The position numbers and the translations under genes were made by a program. The notes below the pieces were generated by a model. That model searched no databases. It had not been told where the DNA came from and worked only from the letters and a program-made list of their open reading frames with translations. A stretch of DNA of 64,000 bases from Margaritifera margaritifera (Eukaryota > Mollusca > Bivalvia > Unionida > Margaritiferidae), in assembly GCA_029931535.1 (NCBI GenBank), contig JAQPZY010001628.1, forward strand, positions 1,498,501 through 1,562,500, read 5' to 3'. Shown one piece after another: positions 10,950 to 22,169 of the stretch. Every line of letters starts with the position of its first letter. Position 1 is the stretch's first letter.

Positions 10950-12375
10950 TTTTTTGGAGTGTGCATATTGACAATTCACTTTTGTTACGACTCTATGGTC
11001 TAGAAAAATGTAACAGAAAGAAAGTGAAACCAACAAATCAAGTAAAAATAAACAAGCAATTTATTTCTCGATAATTCAAATGAAAAATCAAAAAGACACT
11101 TACAGTAATGTGTATTAAAATCCAAATAATCCAATAAGAATTAGTGTTCTAATCACAAGTCTTAAATATAGAATGTTCCAAATTCACGGCTGTATTCTTG
11201 AATGTTATGATGTGCCAATGGTCTTCAAAGTCCTGATGTACTAGTAGTCTTTAATGTGCTGATGTCAAAATGAAATACTCCAAAATATCTCTGAATAGGT
11301 TCACATAAATTCCAAAATCATAAATTAAAAATCCAAAATCCAAAAGTCTATGAGCACTGTTATAATCCAATGAATATTTAAATAATTCCTCTCTTAGAAT
11401 TTTGAATTACTTGCCACAACTGTAATAGCTCTTGACTGCTAGTAATGTCGAAACTGAAAAACTGTCAACTAAACATGGTATATATAAAGATTGGTCACAT
11501 GACAGAATGTTCTAGAATATGTGTCATCTTAATGGAATTTTACTTGTAGGGACATGACTTTTTACACATAACTCTAAGGATTTTCCAGTTTTATCTGTAA
11601 ACAAAATCAACCTTGACCTCAAATTTGGTAAACATTTTGTTTATCAAAACTATCCTTTAGCTCAAATCTGAAGTAAACAACCTAATTCAAGGACACTAGT
11701 TAAACATGTTTTTTTTCTTCTGATAAACAACATTAAGATTTAAGTAAATATTAAAGTCGAGAAACATTTATAATTTTCTAAAATATCTATAATATTATAT
11801 AAACATCATACATAACACTTTGCTCCCCCAGTTTTTGTTAGTTATTACCCTTTTTGTCTTGAGCATAATGCAGTGTATGACACAATCTCATTAGCACAGC
11901 TAGTACCGCAGTTTCTTGTGGATTGCCATGAAACTTGGCAAATGTTATGATCATTACCTGAAGATATGCATATTGACAAATCACTTTTCTCCGACAATTT
12001 TTGTTAGAATTATTGCCCTATTGCTCTTTTTGTCATGTAGCTTAGTGCACTGTATGACCCAATCTTGTTAGCGTAAATAGTCCTGCAGTTTTTGATGGAT
12101 TACCATGAAACTTGGTAAATATTATGGTCATCATCTGATGGTGCACATATCTACAAATAACTTTGCTCCTGCAAAGTTTGTTAGAGTTATTGCCTATTTT
12201 GTTTCATAGCTTAATGCAGTGTATGACAAAATCTCATTAGTGCAGATAGTTCCACAGTTTTTGTATGAATTGGTGTGGAACTTACTACGTATTATGGTCA
12301 TCATCAGAAAATATGCATGTTGATAAAATCATTGCACTCACATTATTTTAGAATAGTTATGTGCTATTTTTACCA
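10950..12375 (+). repeat. Tandem array family 4 (about 180-bp unit), interrupted by a solo LTR
   Basis: At least three units between 11818 and 12375 repeat GTTAGAGTTATTGCC, GCAGTGTATGAC, CCATGAAACTTGG and GCATATTGACAAATCAC or close variants. The piece GTGCATATTGACAATTCAC just before 10983 belongs to the same unit, so the LTR at 10983-11817 landed inside the array. Confidence 0.8.
10983..11817 (-). mobile_element. Solo LTR of the gypsy element family
   Basis: An 835-bp minus-strand sequence runs TGTTACGACTCTATGG to CATCATACATAACA and aligns along its length with the 752-bp LTRs at 21255 and 27169, with small indels and substitutions. It is flanked by CTTT on both sides (10979-10982 and 11818-11821), a 4-bp target duplication. 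No internal sequence remains, so it arose by LTR-LTR recombination. Confidence 0.9.
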
Positions 12376-12826
12376 TTGATTCATCTCCATCATGGGGCAT
12401 GGGGGTGGCTGAGGGGATGTATTTACATTAGCAAATTACTCACCATTCCTCAGTTTTTATTGATGGTTTCTGTGATTCTTTAAAGTAAGCGCTCAAGATG
12501 ACCCCTGCATTTATATGACTTCTGATCTTTATGAAATATAATCCAGGATTTTAATTTGAGTAAAGAGAGGAAAAGTCTTTGAAATAAAAACATTAGTTCT
12601 TCAAAATTATGTTTAGTCTAAAACAGAACATTCATGGTTGGGGTATAGAAGATAATATCAGTTATTTCAGGCCATTATAGCTTTATCAAAGTTACACATT
12701 TTGACCTTACAGGATGAGCATACTGTACATGTTATCATCTTGTCATTCAGGTAGAGGTAGACAAAGTCCATTGAGATTTCTAATGGTCATAAGTGCTTTT
12801 ACTTTTACACTGTAGATTTAGCTGTC
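12376..12826 (+). other. Intronic stretch with no recognised feature
   Basis: AT-rich intron sequence between the family 4 array and the first family 1 leader. No open frame, hairpin or repeat stands out. Confidence 0.5.
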
Positions 12827-13090
12827 AGCATTTTTAGCTCTATTTGTCATAGAGCAAAAGAGCTTATGCAATGGCCTGTCATCCGATGTCTGTAGTCCAT
12901 CATCTCTACATTAGTATGAGTTTGTTATCATTACTCCTAAACTGCTGGATTGCAGTGAAACTTTACATGCACATTCATCCCAAGGTCTAGTTGGGCCTAA
13001 TGAAAATAGTGCCCCTTCAACAACCAATATGTCCACCATGGCAGCCATCTTAAAAATCTTGTTGCTACTCCTCAGCGCTCTCAGTAATGA
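12827..13090 (+). repeat. Family 1 element: leader and one partial unit
   Basis: Begins with the leader TTAGCTCTATTTGTCATAGA, continues through TTACATGCACATTCATCCCA and enters one core unit with GCCACC-like and GCAGCCATCTT sequence before diverging near 13085. The leader recurs at 16343 and 19696. Confidence 0.75.
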
Positions 13091-13980
13091 GGGGCCACCA
13101 TGTCCTGTACCCCAATTTTCAGTTTTGGACACCTAGTCTTCAAAGTTGTGTGCATCCATTTTTTCTTAAATATTTTTTTACAGGACCTATGGAAAAACAT
13201 TAAGCCACAACCAGGTCAATTAAAGCAGATTAGCACAAAACAAACAAACCAATTTTAACACATGTTTATACACTTTATTGTCTGTATCAGATGGCTGTGA
13301 CAAGCAATTAACTGGCATTTATCATCAAGCAAAATCACTCTACTGAGTAGTCTTTTCATCTTAAGCAAACATCTGCAAATTGAATCAGAGTAGACTAGAT
13401 TCAGTACATTTGTCTGCTTGCTTCAATTTTGAATTGTTCAAAAATGGTTTGGTTACCCAATAAAAACACAAGGCACAGCACAGTGAATTATATTGGTTTG
13501 ATTAAATTGATTTATTTGTGATTTATTTTTGAATAAACAATGAACATTGCCATGTGGCAAACAAACCTATTAGGTTTATTTGGAAAGAGGTAAGTGTGTA
13601 GTGATGACACTTATGTAAGTGGTTAAGGACTGATCCCTGTGTTAATGAAAGTGAGACTGAAAAGGAAAATGAAGCAGTGTCCGATTGTCCCAAACCAACA
13701 GACATGCCTGTGAAAGTAAAGGTTAAATAATGGGGCAATGAGTGGTTTGAAACTTTTAATTGATCCTATAACATTAGAGTGATGGAGAGATTTTAATGGA
13801 CAGATTTTAACAAAGTGCAGTGTTTGTTGTGAAGCAAGAAAAATGGTCCTTTTGGGACTACCAGTTCCAGGAACTTATGGTTCTGTGTTTTCATGCCATG
13901 AAACAAACAGAGATTAATAAAATGTTAGACTCTCGTATTTCTGTATGGGATCCCCAGTTTCAGCAGGCTGAGAGTCCTGG
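13091..13980 (+). other. Intronic stretch with a small palindrome
   Basis: No gene seen. The palindrome AAACCTATTAGGTTT (about 13565) also occurs with one change near 7113, in both cases followed within 40-50 bp by GATGAC, suggesting a decayed dispersed repeat. Confidence 0.4.
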
Positions 13981-13984
13981 ACTC

Positions 13985-14965
13985 CCAGTTTCAAAATTCT
14001 ACTCAGAGCTCTGCAGATCTAATATCTTAAATGGCTGCCTCAGTGGCCAGCTTAAAAATCTTGTTATTACTACACCTCTTGAAAAGATGGTCATATCAAC
14101 ATGGAGTTTTCACTCTAAGACTTCTTATGAGGTTTACTTGGTCCTAAATTAAAATCAGGCCCCATTGACATCCAGTATGGCCACTGCTACAGCCAACTTG
14201 AAAATCTTATAACTTTTCCTCCTGAACAGATGGTCATATTGACATGGGGTTTTCGCTAAAAGACTTCTTATAAGGTCTAGTTGTTCCTGAATGAAAATGA
14301 TCCCAGTATGGTTGCCCTAATGGCCACTAAAAATCTTGTTATTGTTAACATGAACTTTGCCTGAACTGATGGTATTATCAACATGGGTTTCACTAAAAGA
14401 CTTCTTATGAAATCTAGTTGGTCCAAATTGAAAATTGTGCCGATCTTACGTCCAATATGGCTACGGTCTTTCACTTTACCCTCATTTGTGCATCAGAGAC
14501 CCCCAAATTTGTAATTTGACACCCAGTTCGGACACTAAGGTTTGTTTTTTTCTCAATCTCACCCCCAGTTTTGATTCCAAGAGGATTGCTGACTCTCAAT
14601 CTTGCACCTATTGATGGCTACATAATCTTGTCATCCCTTCTCTTGAATGGATGGTCAAAGTAGCATGGGGTTTTCACTGAAAGACTCTTTATGATGTTGG
14701 TTCTGAATGAAAATGGTGCCAATCTGATATCCAATAGGACTGCAGTGGTAACCATCTTGAAAATCTTGTTATAGCTACTTCTCCTTAACAGATTGTCACA
14801 TAGACATGGGGTCTTCACTTGACATCTATGATATCTAGTTAGACCTAAATAAAAATGGTGCTATCAAACATCAAATTCAGTGACCATGGTGGCCATCTTG
14901 AAAATATTGCTACTCCATTTTAAGGGATGGCCATATTGACCTCATGTTTTCATTAAAACACTTTT
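13985..14965 (+). repeat. Family 1 tandem array (about 6 units)
   Basis: Units of about 150 bp, each with a TAGTTGGTCC-like start, ATGGCC, CCATCTTGAAAATCTTG, ATGGTCATATTGACATGGGG and GACTTCTTATGA in that order, with decay. A MITE (14465-14613) is inserted in one unit. Confidence 0.85.
14465..14613. mobile_element. MITE nested in a family 1 array
   Basis: Inverted relative of the element at 261-405, with decayed ends. The 8-bp sequence ATGGCTAC is duplicated exactly on each side (14457-14464 and 14614-14621) and belongs to the host repeat unit, proving insertion into the array. Confidence 0.85.
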
Positions 14966-16340
14966 CAATATATATATGTAGTTGCAGAGCTATAGATAAG
15001 CTGAGTATTTTGCATATTTTAAACCAATGAATTGACTAAAAATGCATCATTTTAATACGTTCAAAAAATACAAAACATATTTATTTTACGCATTTTGTTC
15101 CAAGTTTTCAGTATATTACTCCTACCATAAGCATAGTAATCTTAGATGTCTCCTCACAGATGAAAGAAGCTGTGATTAAATAAAACTAGTACACAAAGAA
15201 ATATTACTGATTATCTGTGGGATGATAATAAGACAAAGATAACAGCTTGTAAAACACAATCAGATATTATTTGATGCTTGCATAGGGAAGAAACCCTTAA
15301 AAAGCATGATGGCAGTCCAGTATCAGAAAGAACACTTCAGAAGTGGAAAGATCGGTATCCTTGACTTCAGTTTATAGAGGTGGAGGTTGAAAAGACTATA
15401 CACATACTGTCTAGTACTCAAAGAAAAAGCTCATACCGTATATTTGATGCAGTATTAAGATCTTGGATATTCTCAATACAGTCAAATGGCATGGCTGTAA
15501 AGCCAATGAGCAAAGCTTCCTTGTTAAACCCTTAAAAGTTCCTATATCTGATTTCAGTATGATGACCAGTTGTGAATTGAGGAGAGTGTCTTCTGACACA
15601 TGCAGAATAGTGGTCACAAACTTATATTATCAGGTTTATTAGTGTAACCATTTGTGGACTAAGGGATGGATAGTAGGTCCAGTGCACCCTTTCATGTGCT
15701 GTAAGAGGCAGTGGCAAAGTGAAGCCACGGTGGCACAGTGGTTAGCATGCAAGTTTGAATCCTGCCATTGGATCATTACTCCAATTGCCTCAGCACTAAA
15801 TAACCTACTTGTGTTGCTGTGCCATAAAACACCAAACCAACCAAATCTGTTAGTGTAAATTTGATTTATGAGGGTCATGGTATTTCTAGTTATCCTGTCA
15901 GGACTATGTATAAGTTGTGTGGAACCATATGTTTTGGAAACACTTGTGCACTTTATTGGAGTATTCTTTAAATAATCTCTTAAACTCTTCGTGGATGTCT
16001 CATAATCAAATTTATCAAAGGCTTTCTAAAGTTCAGTTTTGAAGGGTTCCATCCAAACAGCTTTAGAATTTGAAGGTTCATATACTGAGCATATTAGAAT
16101 TGGCTTTGTTTGCATCAGTTAACTGAGCTCTATTCAGATACTTTCAGCTTCACCATTTTCAAGATCATTATGCAATATTCATTCCACAAATAGAAAAAGT
16201 GGGACCCAGATGACCCCCAACAGGGTCAAAAAGTGCAGTCACGTAGAAAAAACAGGAGTTGCAAATATCCTTAATTATTTCTTGTTTAATCAAGACATTT
16301 AAACATATATCATTATCACATGAAATCACATCATGGATTC
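14966..16340 (+). other. Intronic stretch holding a SINE fragment only
   Basis: Apart from the tRNA-like SINE at 15725-15846 nothing is recognised. Open frames overlapping that SINE are artefacts. Confidence 0.5.
15725..15846 (+). mobile_element. tRNA-derived SINE (partial)
   Basis: TGGCACAGTGGTTAGCATGC resembles a tRNA A box. The body ends GTGCCATAAAACACCAAACC with the CCAACC tail seen on the other SINEs of the window. The promoter region is incomplete. Confidence 0.6.
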
Positions 16341-16342
16341 GT

Positions 16343-17035
16343 TAGCTCTGCTGGTCATAGACTAGAAGAGCTTTTGGGATGGTCTGTCATCTGTTGTCTG
16401 TCAGCACAAGTTTGTTATCACTACTCCTCATAAACTACTTAGAGGATTGCCTAGAAACTTTACACGCACATTCATCCCATGGTCTAGTTGGTCCTAAATG
16501 AAAATCTTGTTATCACTATTCCTTCTGAATGGAAAATCATATTGACTTGGGATTTTTGCCAGAAGACTTCTTATGATGTCTAGCTAGTCCTAAATAAAAA
16601 TGGTGCTGATCTGACACCCAAGATGTATGTGAATGAAAATGGTGCTGCTCGGACATCTAATATGGCCACCATGGCAGCCACCTTGAAAATCTTATTATCG
16701 CTATTCTTCCTGAATAGATGGTCATATCAACATAAGGTTTTCACTAAAAGACTTCTTATGATGTCTAGTTGGTCCTAAATGAAAATGGTGCCAGTCATAC
16801 ATCCAATATGGCTGCCACAATGACTGTCTTAAAAATCTTATTGTCAATACCTCCCCTGAATGGATGATCATTATGACATGGGGTTTCACCAAAAGACTTT
16901 CAATGGTGTCTACTTTGTCCTAAATGAAGATGGTGCCAATCTGACATCCAATATGCGTACCACAGCAGCTAATTTGAAAATCTTGTTAGTGCTGAAGATG
17001 GTTTCAGTTGTATCTTTCAAATTGCTAGAGTCTGA
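16343..17035 (+). repeat. Family 1 element: leader, about 4 units, trailer
   Basis: Leader TAGCTCTGCTGGTCATAGAC, core units each with CTAGTTGGTCCTAAATGAAA or close variants, then the trailer starting TTGTTAGTGCTGAAGATGG. The leader-core-trailer order is that of the copy at 19696. Confidence 0.85.
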
Positions 17036-17811
17036 TTTAACAATGACTGATTTAAAGTATATAATGCTGAAAAAGTTAATATTTATTGCAGAAATTAATG
17101 AATCCATGACCAGAGTGCCTGTGATCATTAACAGCCTGTTGCAAGCTTTCTGTACTGGGATTTGAATTCCTTATGCTCAAGTAACCATTCTCTAGAATTC
17201 ATTTTAGTCTTCAATTTTACCTCCCATGATGCTGCTGTTGTAATAAGTACAGCAATGTTTTTGCCGAAGATCGCATCTTTTTCTTTACATTTTCTGTCAA
17301 TGATCATCAACCATATGCTTTCGATTAGTGTCCATCCTAATTAAAATCAGTGAGACATTTCTGTAGGCCAGTGAAATTGAACATCTTATGCTTCTTTGGC
17401 AAAGAGCACACTCTATTCAGTAAGCTTGGGATGCACTCAATTCAGTTAGTCTAAAATCAGCATTAACAATTATCTTTTATCATTATTGTCTTGGGTCTTT
17501 TTTGTGTGTCCTGTTGGTGCCATAGAAGGAACTTTATTGTGCCAAAGATGAACAGTTAGGGTCATTGGTGCAAGGGTGCAACCTAAAATGAACCCTGATG
17601 GTGCTGCTGAAACAACAGATTCTCTCAATGACTATCACTTCTTTTTTTTTTTTGCTGTATGAAATACAACTGGTTTTATGTGATATTTTGCTGAACTAGA
17701 TTTTGTTTGTTAGCCATATAGTTACTGATACCCATGATCCTAACCCCTTTCCCTAGGAATCGTGACCCAACAAATTGACTAAGTTTTCATGAGATTTTAT
17801 TCACTTCACAG
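17036..17811 (+). other. End of SCPx intron 1: nothing recognised
   Basis: AT-rich sequence leading to the exon 2 acceptor, with a T10 run at about 17643. No conserved element seen. Confidence 0.5.
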
Positions 17812-17869
17812 TTTGAAAAGCCAGGTAGTAGAGAAGGCTTTGACTACCCTCAGATGGCCAAAGAGGCAG
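17812..17869 (+). CDS. SCP2: SCPx/SCP2 exon 2 (residues 24-42, first base of codon 43)
   Basis: The acceptor TTCACTTCACAG precedes codons for FEKPG, continuing the conserved MTK-F-x-KPG stretch. The exon ends DYPQMAKEA and then one base, before donor GTAAGA (phase 1). It supplies the early thiolase N-terminal helix. Intron 1 before it is 12.2 kb, the longest complete intron in the window, and is filled with repeats. Confidence 0.93.
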
Positions 17870-19263
17870 GTAAGAACAAAATGAGAAGAATAAAGAGGAA
17901 AAACAATTGTTGAAGGGAAAATCTGGGCTAAGGCATAATATGCACTCAAAATAAAGTTTATTTTCTTTATTACATTTGTAAAATCAGAGCAGCATTACTC
18001 AATAAGTCAGTAACTTAAGGAGAAATCAGCCCCTTGTTTATAAATATTTCCAACACAATAAGTATGCCATTTTCTTGTAGATGGTATTAAGTCAATGACA
18101 TGTAACCGACACTTCTAGTTTTTATTGCCAGGTTGGGTCTGTCATATTAAATGCACTCTGATCTTCATGTATGTATGGTCCATTGAATGTGTGTGTGTCT
18201 TTTTGTGTGAACACTCATGAAGAAATAGAGAGCACAGATGTATTACAGTATGTAGACAAATAAATATTTCAAAACTTAGTAAATAAGCCCTCTGTATTTT
18301 CACTTGTAAATTATCAACCATGCTTTAGTTTATAACAAAAAGGTAAGTAATAAAGACATTTTACCCACATGTTTTATGTAACAATTCATAATTCCTAGGT
18401 TTATTACAAAATTAATAATACAATAAAGTCTATCACCATATCAACTTATATACTTGATCAATTGCTGACCAGGTCTGTGAAATGTTATTCAGTATTGCAA
18501 CTCACAGGCTTCACTAACTAATAAAACAAAATTTACTAAGAAATATAGCAATAAAAAAAAGTATATTGGCTGCATCAATAGGTAGAGCATGAGACTCGTA
18601 ATCCAAGGTTGCTTGTTCTGTACCTGCCCAGGCCAGTCCTCTTTGGGTGCCTGGGTGTGTACTTGGAAAAGGCACATGGCTACCATTTTCTTGGCATGAT
18701 ATAGCCAGAATGTATTAAAAAGGGCCATTAAAACCAACCAAACCAAAAAAAATATTTATATATTGTCATGTATAAACAAATTAATTTCCTGACTCTGAAT
18801 TGTTTGTATAGATCTATGTTGCTGACATAAGCAATGTGTTGATTGTGAAAAGAAGATAATTCTCAATTCTGTATAAATTTTATATGAAGACAATAAAAAG
18901 GTAGACTCTCTTGTGCAAAAATATTTGTTTTAAGAAATATATGCATGAAAAATACTGTAGATAAAAAAAAAAATAGAACCTATTTGTTGATTGAAGCTTT
19001 ACTGATCATCATAATTACTGAGTAAGCCAATTTGAAAATGTGCTGCATGATTACAGACACCAACAGGAAACCTTCATATAAATTCGTTCGAAAGTCGTAC
19101 CTTGTCTGGCTTTCAGGCTTTAAACTTATCTATCTATATAATGTCCAAGATTAACAATTTCAAGAGAGAATAGTTCACTGCAAGAATTTGGTGCAATATA
19201 CTTATTGAAATTACTCGTTTATCAGATTACCCTTAACTTTCACAATTTGTTTTTTGTTCATAG
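17870..19263 (+). other. SCPx intron 2: one SINE, otherwise plain
   Basis: A 1.4-kb intron. A tRNA-Lys-type SINE lies at 18562-18750; no other repeat or frame is convincing. Confidence 0.6.
18562..18750 (+). mobile_element. tRNA-Lys-derived SINE
   Basis: AGGTAGAGCATGAGACTCGT followed by AATCC matches the D arm and anticodon arm of tRNA-Lys with one change (CTCTTAATC to CTCGTAATC). The body contains GGAAAAGGCAC and GATATAGCCAGAATGTATTA, and the tail is GGCCATTAAAACCAACC. It is the same family as 39780-39958. Confidence 0.8.
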
Positions 19264-19335
19264 GAACAAAGGCAATGCAAGATGCTGGAATCACCTATGA
19301 TGAAATTGAACAGGCTTGTGTTGGTTATGTATATG
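19264..19335 (+). CDS. SCP2: SCPx/SCP2 exon 3 (residues 43-66)
   Basis: Acceptor TTTGTTCATAG and donor GTAAGT. The exon encodes GTKAMQDAGI, then EQACVGYVYG, the segment running into the conserved YGDSTCGQ motif of SCPx. Phase 1 at both ends. Codon 67 (Gly) is split with exon 4. Confidence 0.93.
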
Positions 19336-19695
19336 GTAAGTTTTGTATTGCTGCTGCATTCTTCTTCAATTCAGTAGTGTAATTAAGTATTGCCAATTTT
19401 TAAAATAAAATATATGTAACAAATGAATGGTTTCATTGTTTGCAATTTTGAAATCCTTCTTTTTGTTCCTTTAGTCTTTAAATTAAGTGAAAGTATTTAT
19501 TGTGGTATTTAGTGTTCAAGTTGTGGGTACATGTTTATATATTGCATTTATCTATGGTTATATTACATTTCATATCTCCTCCTATGTGCATGCCATAGTT
19601 AAGTAATTTGGAAATGGGATACATCTATATTTAAACGCTTAAAACTTTATTTCCTCCCAACCAGACCACTGTTACCAGTTTTTATCCCTGTGTTT

Positions 19696-20785
19696 TTAGC
19701 TCTAGTGGTCATAGACCAGAGGAGCGTATGGCATGGCCTATTGTCCATTGTCTGATGTCTGTCTGTTAGCACAAGTTTGTTATCATTACTCCTCCTAAGC
19801 TACAAGGAGTATTGCCATGAAACTTTACGCAATCATTCATCCAAAGGTCTAGTTGGTCCAGAATGAAAATTTTGCCTCCTAGACATCCAGTATGGCCACA
19901 ACAGCAGCCATCTTGAAAATCTTGTAATTGCTAGTCCACCTGAATGAAAGGTCATATTTACATTGGGTTTTAACTGAAAGACTTATTATGATATCTAGTT
20001 GGTCCTAAATGAAAATGATGCCAATCTTACATCTAATAGGGCCACCACAGCAGCCATCTCGAAAATCTTGTTATTGTTACTCCTTCCGAACAAAAAGTCA
20101 TATTAGCATGGGGTTTTCACCAGAAGACTTTTTATAGTGTATAGTTGGTCTTAAATGAAAAATGGTGCTGATCTAACATCTGGTATGGCCACCATGGCAG
20201 CCATCTTGAAAATCTTGTTATTGTTACTCCTCCTAAATGAAAAGTCATATCAACATGGGGTTTTCACCAGAAGACTTCTTGTGGTGTCTAGTTATTCATG
20301 ATTGAAAATGATGCCAATCTGACATCCTGTATGGCCTCCCAGGTAGCCATCTTGAAAATCTTGTTATCACTACCCCTCTGGAATTAATGGTCATATTGAC
20401 ATAGGATTTTCACCAAAAGTCTTCTTATGATATCTAGTTAGTCCTAAATGAAAATGTTGCCCTGCAGACATCCAATATGGCTGCCACAATGAACATATTG
20501 AAAATCTTGTAACTAATTCTCATAAAATGGTGGTCATTTTGGCATTGGGTTTTCACCCAAACTCATCTTTTGATGTCTGGTTTGTTCTCAATGAAAATGG
20601 TACCGATTTTACATCCAATATGGCTGCCACAGTGGCAGATTTGAAAATCTTATCACTCAAAAATATAGATGGTTTCAACACTCAGCAGTTAAAAAGAAGA
20701 AATGATCTTTTCACGAGTTCCTAGAAGAAAATTTCGGACAGTAGAGCATAAGGTCCTTTGATGGACTCTTGTTGAAGAAAAACAT
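19696..20785 (+). repeat. Family 1 element: leader, about 6 units, trailer
   Basis: The most complete leader copy: leader TTAGCTCTAGTGGTCATAGA, about six units of about 146 bp (TTGGTCCTAAATGAAAATG, GCCACCACAGCAGCCATC and GGGGTTTTCACC recur), and the trailer with CAGCAGTTAAAAAGAAGAAA and AGTAGAGCATAAGGTCC. Constant termini around a variable number of units suggest a mobile unit; the architecture resembles bivalve pearl / non-autonomous Helitron elements. Confidence 0.85.
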
Positions 20786-21250
20786 GGAGATATTGTGATC
20801 ACCTCCATCTGTCCACAATGCTGACTACTTTCCTATGATGTAAACTGGTACAAAATATATTTTGTTTCTGACTCCACTTCTTCTTGGACCCCAGGAAGGT
20901 GAATAATAGGAAAAGATGCAATTTCATCCACAATTCTGAGTATTTATGATAGACATGATTTTTGGCTAAAAGGGATTTCAGTCCCTTCGGAACTAATTGC
21001 AAGCTGTCTATTCTTCTTTTACAAAACATGTTTTTTCTACAATTGGAACTGACTATATTTAACTCTACTGACCAGTCAAGCTTATGACAAAACTCAGATT
21101 CTAACCTTAAGATGAAGTGAGCAAATCTTAAAGTGGATACCTAGCTTGATTATATTGTAGCAGTTCTTCAAATGATACAAAATTATTTCGATAAATAATG
21201 CTCTTTAATGTGATTGATAAAATATTTTCTCCCACAGTATTTTTATGAAT
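20786..21250 (+). other. Intronic stretch before the gypsy element
   Basis: No gene or repeat recognised. GTTG at 21251-21254 is the target duplication of the following element. Confidence 0.5.
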
Positions 21251-21254
21251 GTTG

Positions 21255-22006
21255 TGTTATGTATGATGTTTATATAATATTATAAATATTTTAGGAAATT
21301 GTAAATGTTTCTTCACTTTAATATTTGCTTAAATCTTAATGTTATCAGGAAAAACATGTTTAACTAGTGTCCTTGAATTAGGTTGTTTTGATCAATATGT
21401 TTTCTCAATTTGAAGGTCAAGGTTGATTTTTGTTTACAAGTAAAAATTCCATTAAGATGACTCATGTTCTAGAACATTCTGTCATGTGACCAATCTTTAT
21501 ATATACCATGTTTGGTGGACATTTATTCAGTTTTGACATTACCATCAGTCTTGTAAAGAGCTATTACAGTTGTGAAAATTCATTCCAAATTCTAAGATAG
21601 GAATTATTTTAAATATTCATTGGATTATAACAGTGCTCATAAACTTTTGGATTTTGGATTTTTAATTGATGATTTTGGAATTTATGTGAACTTATTCAGA
21701 GATTTTGGAATACTTCATTTTGACATCAGCACATCAAAGATTTCTAGTACATCAGGACTTTGGAGACCATTAGCACATCATAACATTCAAGGACACAGCC
21801 GTGAATTTGGAACATTCTATATTTAGGACTTGTGATTAGAACAATCATTCTTATTGGATTATTAGGATTTCAGAACACATTACTGTAAGTGACTTTTTGA
21901 TTTTTCATTTTAATTATCTAGTAATAAATTGCTTGTTGATTTTTACTTGATTTGTTGGTTTCACTTTCTTTCTGTTACATTTTTCTTAGACCATAGAGTC
22001 GTAACA
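21255..22006 (+). repeat. 5' LTR, 752 bp
   Basis: Begins TGTTATGTATGATG and ends GAGTCGTAACA (TG...CA). TTTATATATA (21496-21505) is a likely TATA box and AATAAA (21923-21928) a poly(A) signal, giving a U3-R-U5 layout. Confidence 0.93.
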
Positions 22007-22011
22007 GAAAT

Positions 22012-22030
22012 TGGGGGTCGTCTTCTGGGA
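22012..22030 (+). other. Candidate primer-binding site
   Basis: TGGGGGTCGTC, then TTCTGGGA, begins five bases after the 5' LTR. A PBS starts with TGG, the complement of tRNA CCA. The sequence resembles the tRNA-Pro type (TGGGGGCTCGTCCGGGA) with indels, so the tRNA assignment is tentative. Confidence 0.5.
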
Positions 22031-22169
22031 TCTGAATTTCTTTAAAGCATATTAGAGATATTAAATTTATCTTTGAAATTCATATTGATTTTGTCTCTGA
22101 ATTTTTTTTGTCTTTGGCAAAGATTTTATATAGAGAAATTTTTTTGTGTGAAACCAACAAGCATTTACA

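Noticed and set aside
21620..21826. Identical 68-codon frame in both LTRs (also 27534-27740)
   Set aside because: Identity follows from the LTRs being nearly identical. In the older solo LTR the frame is broken, so there is no sign of selection.
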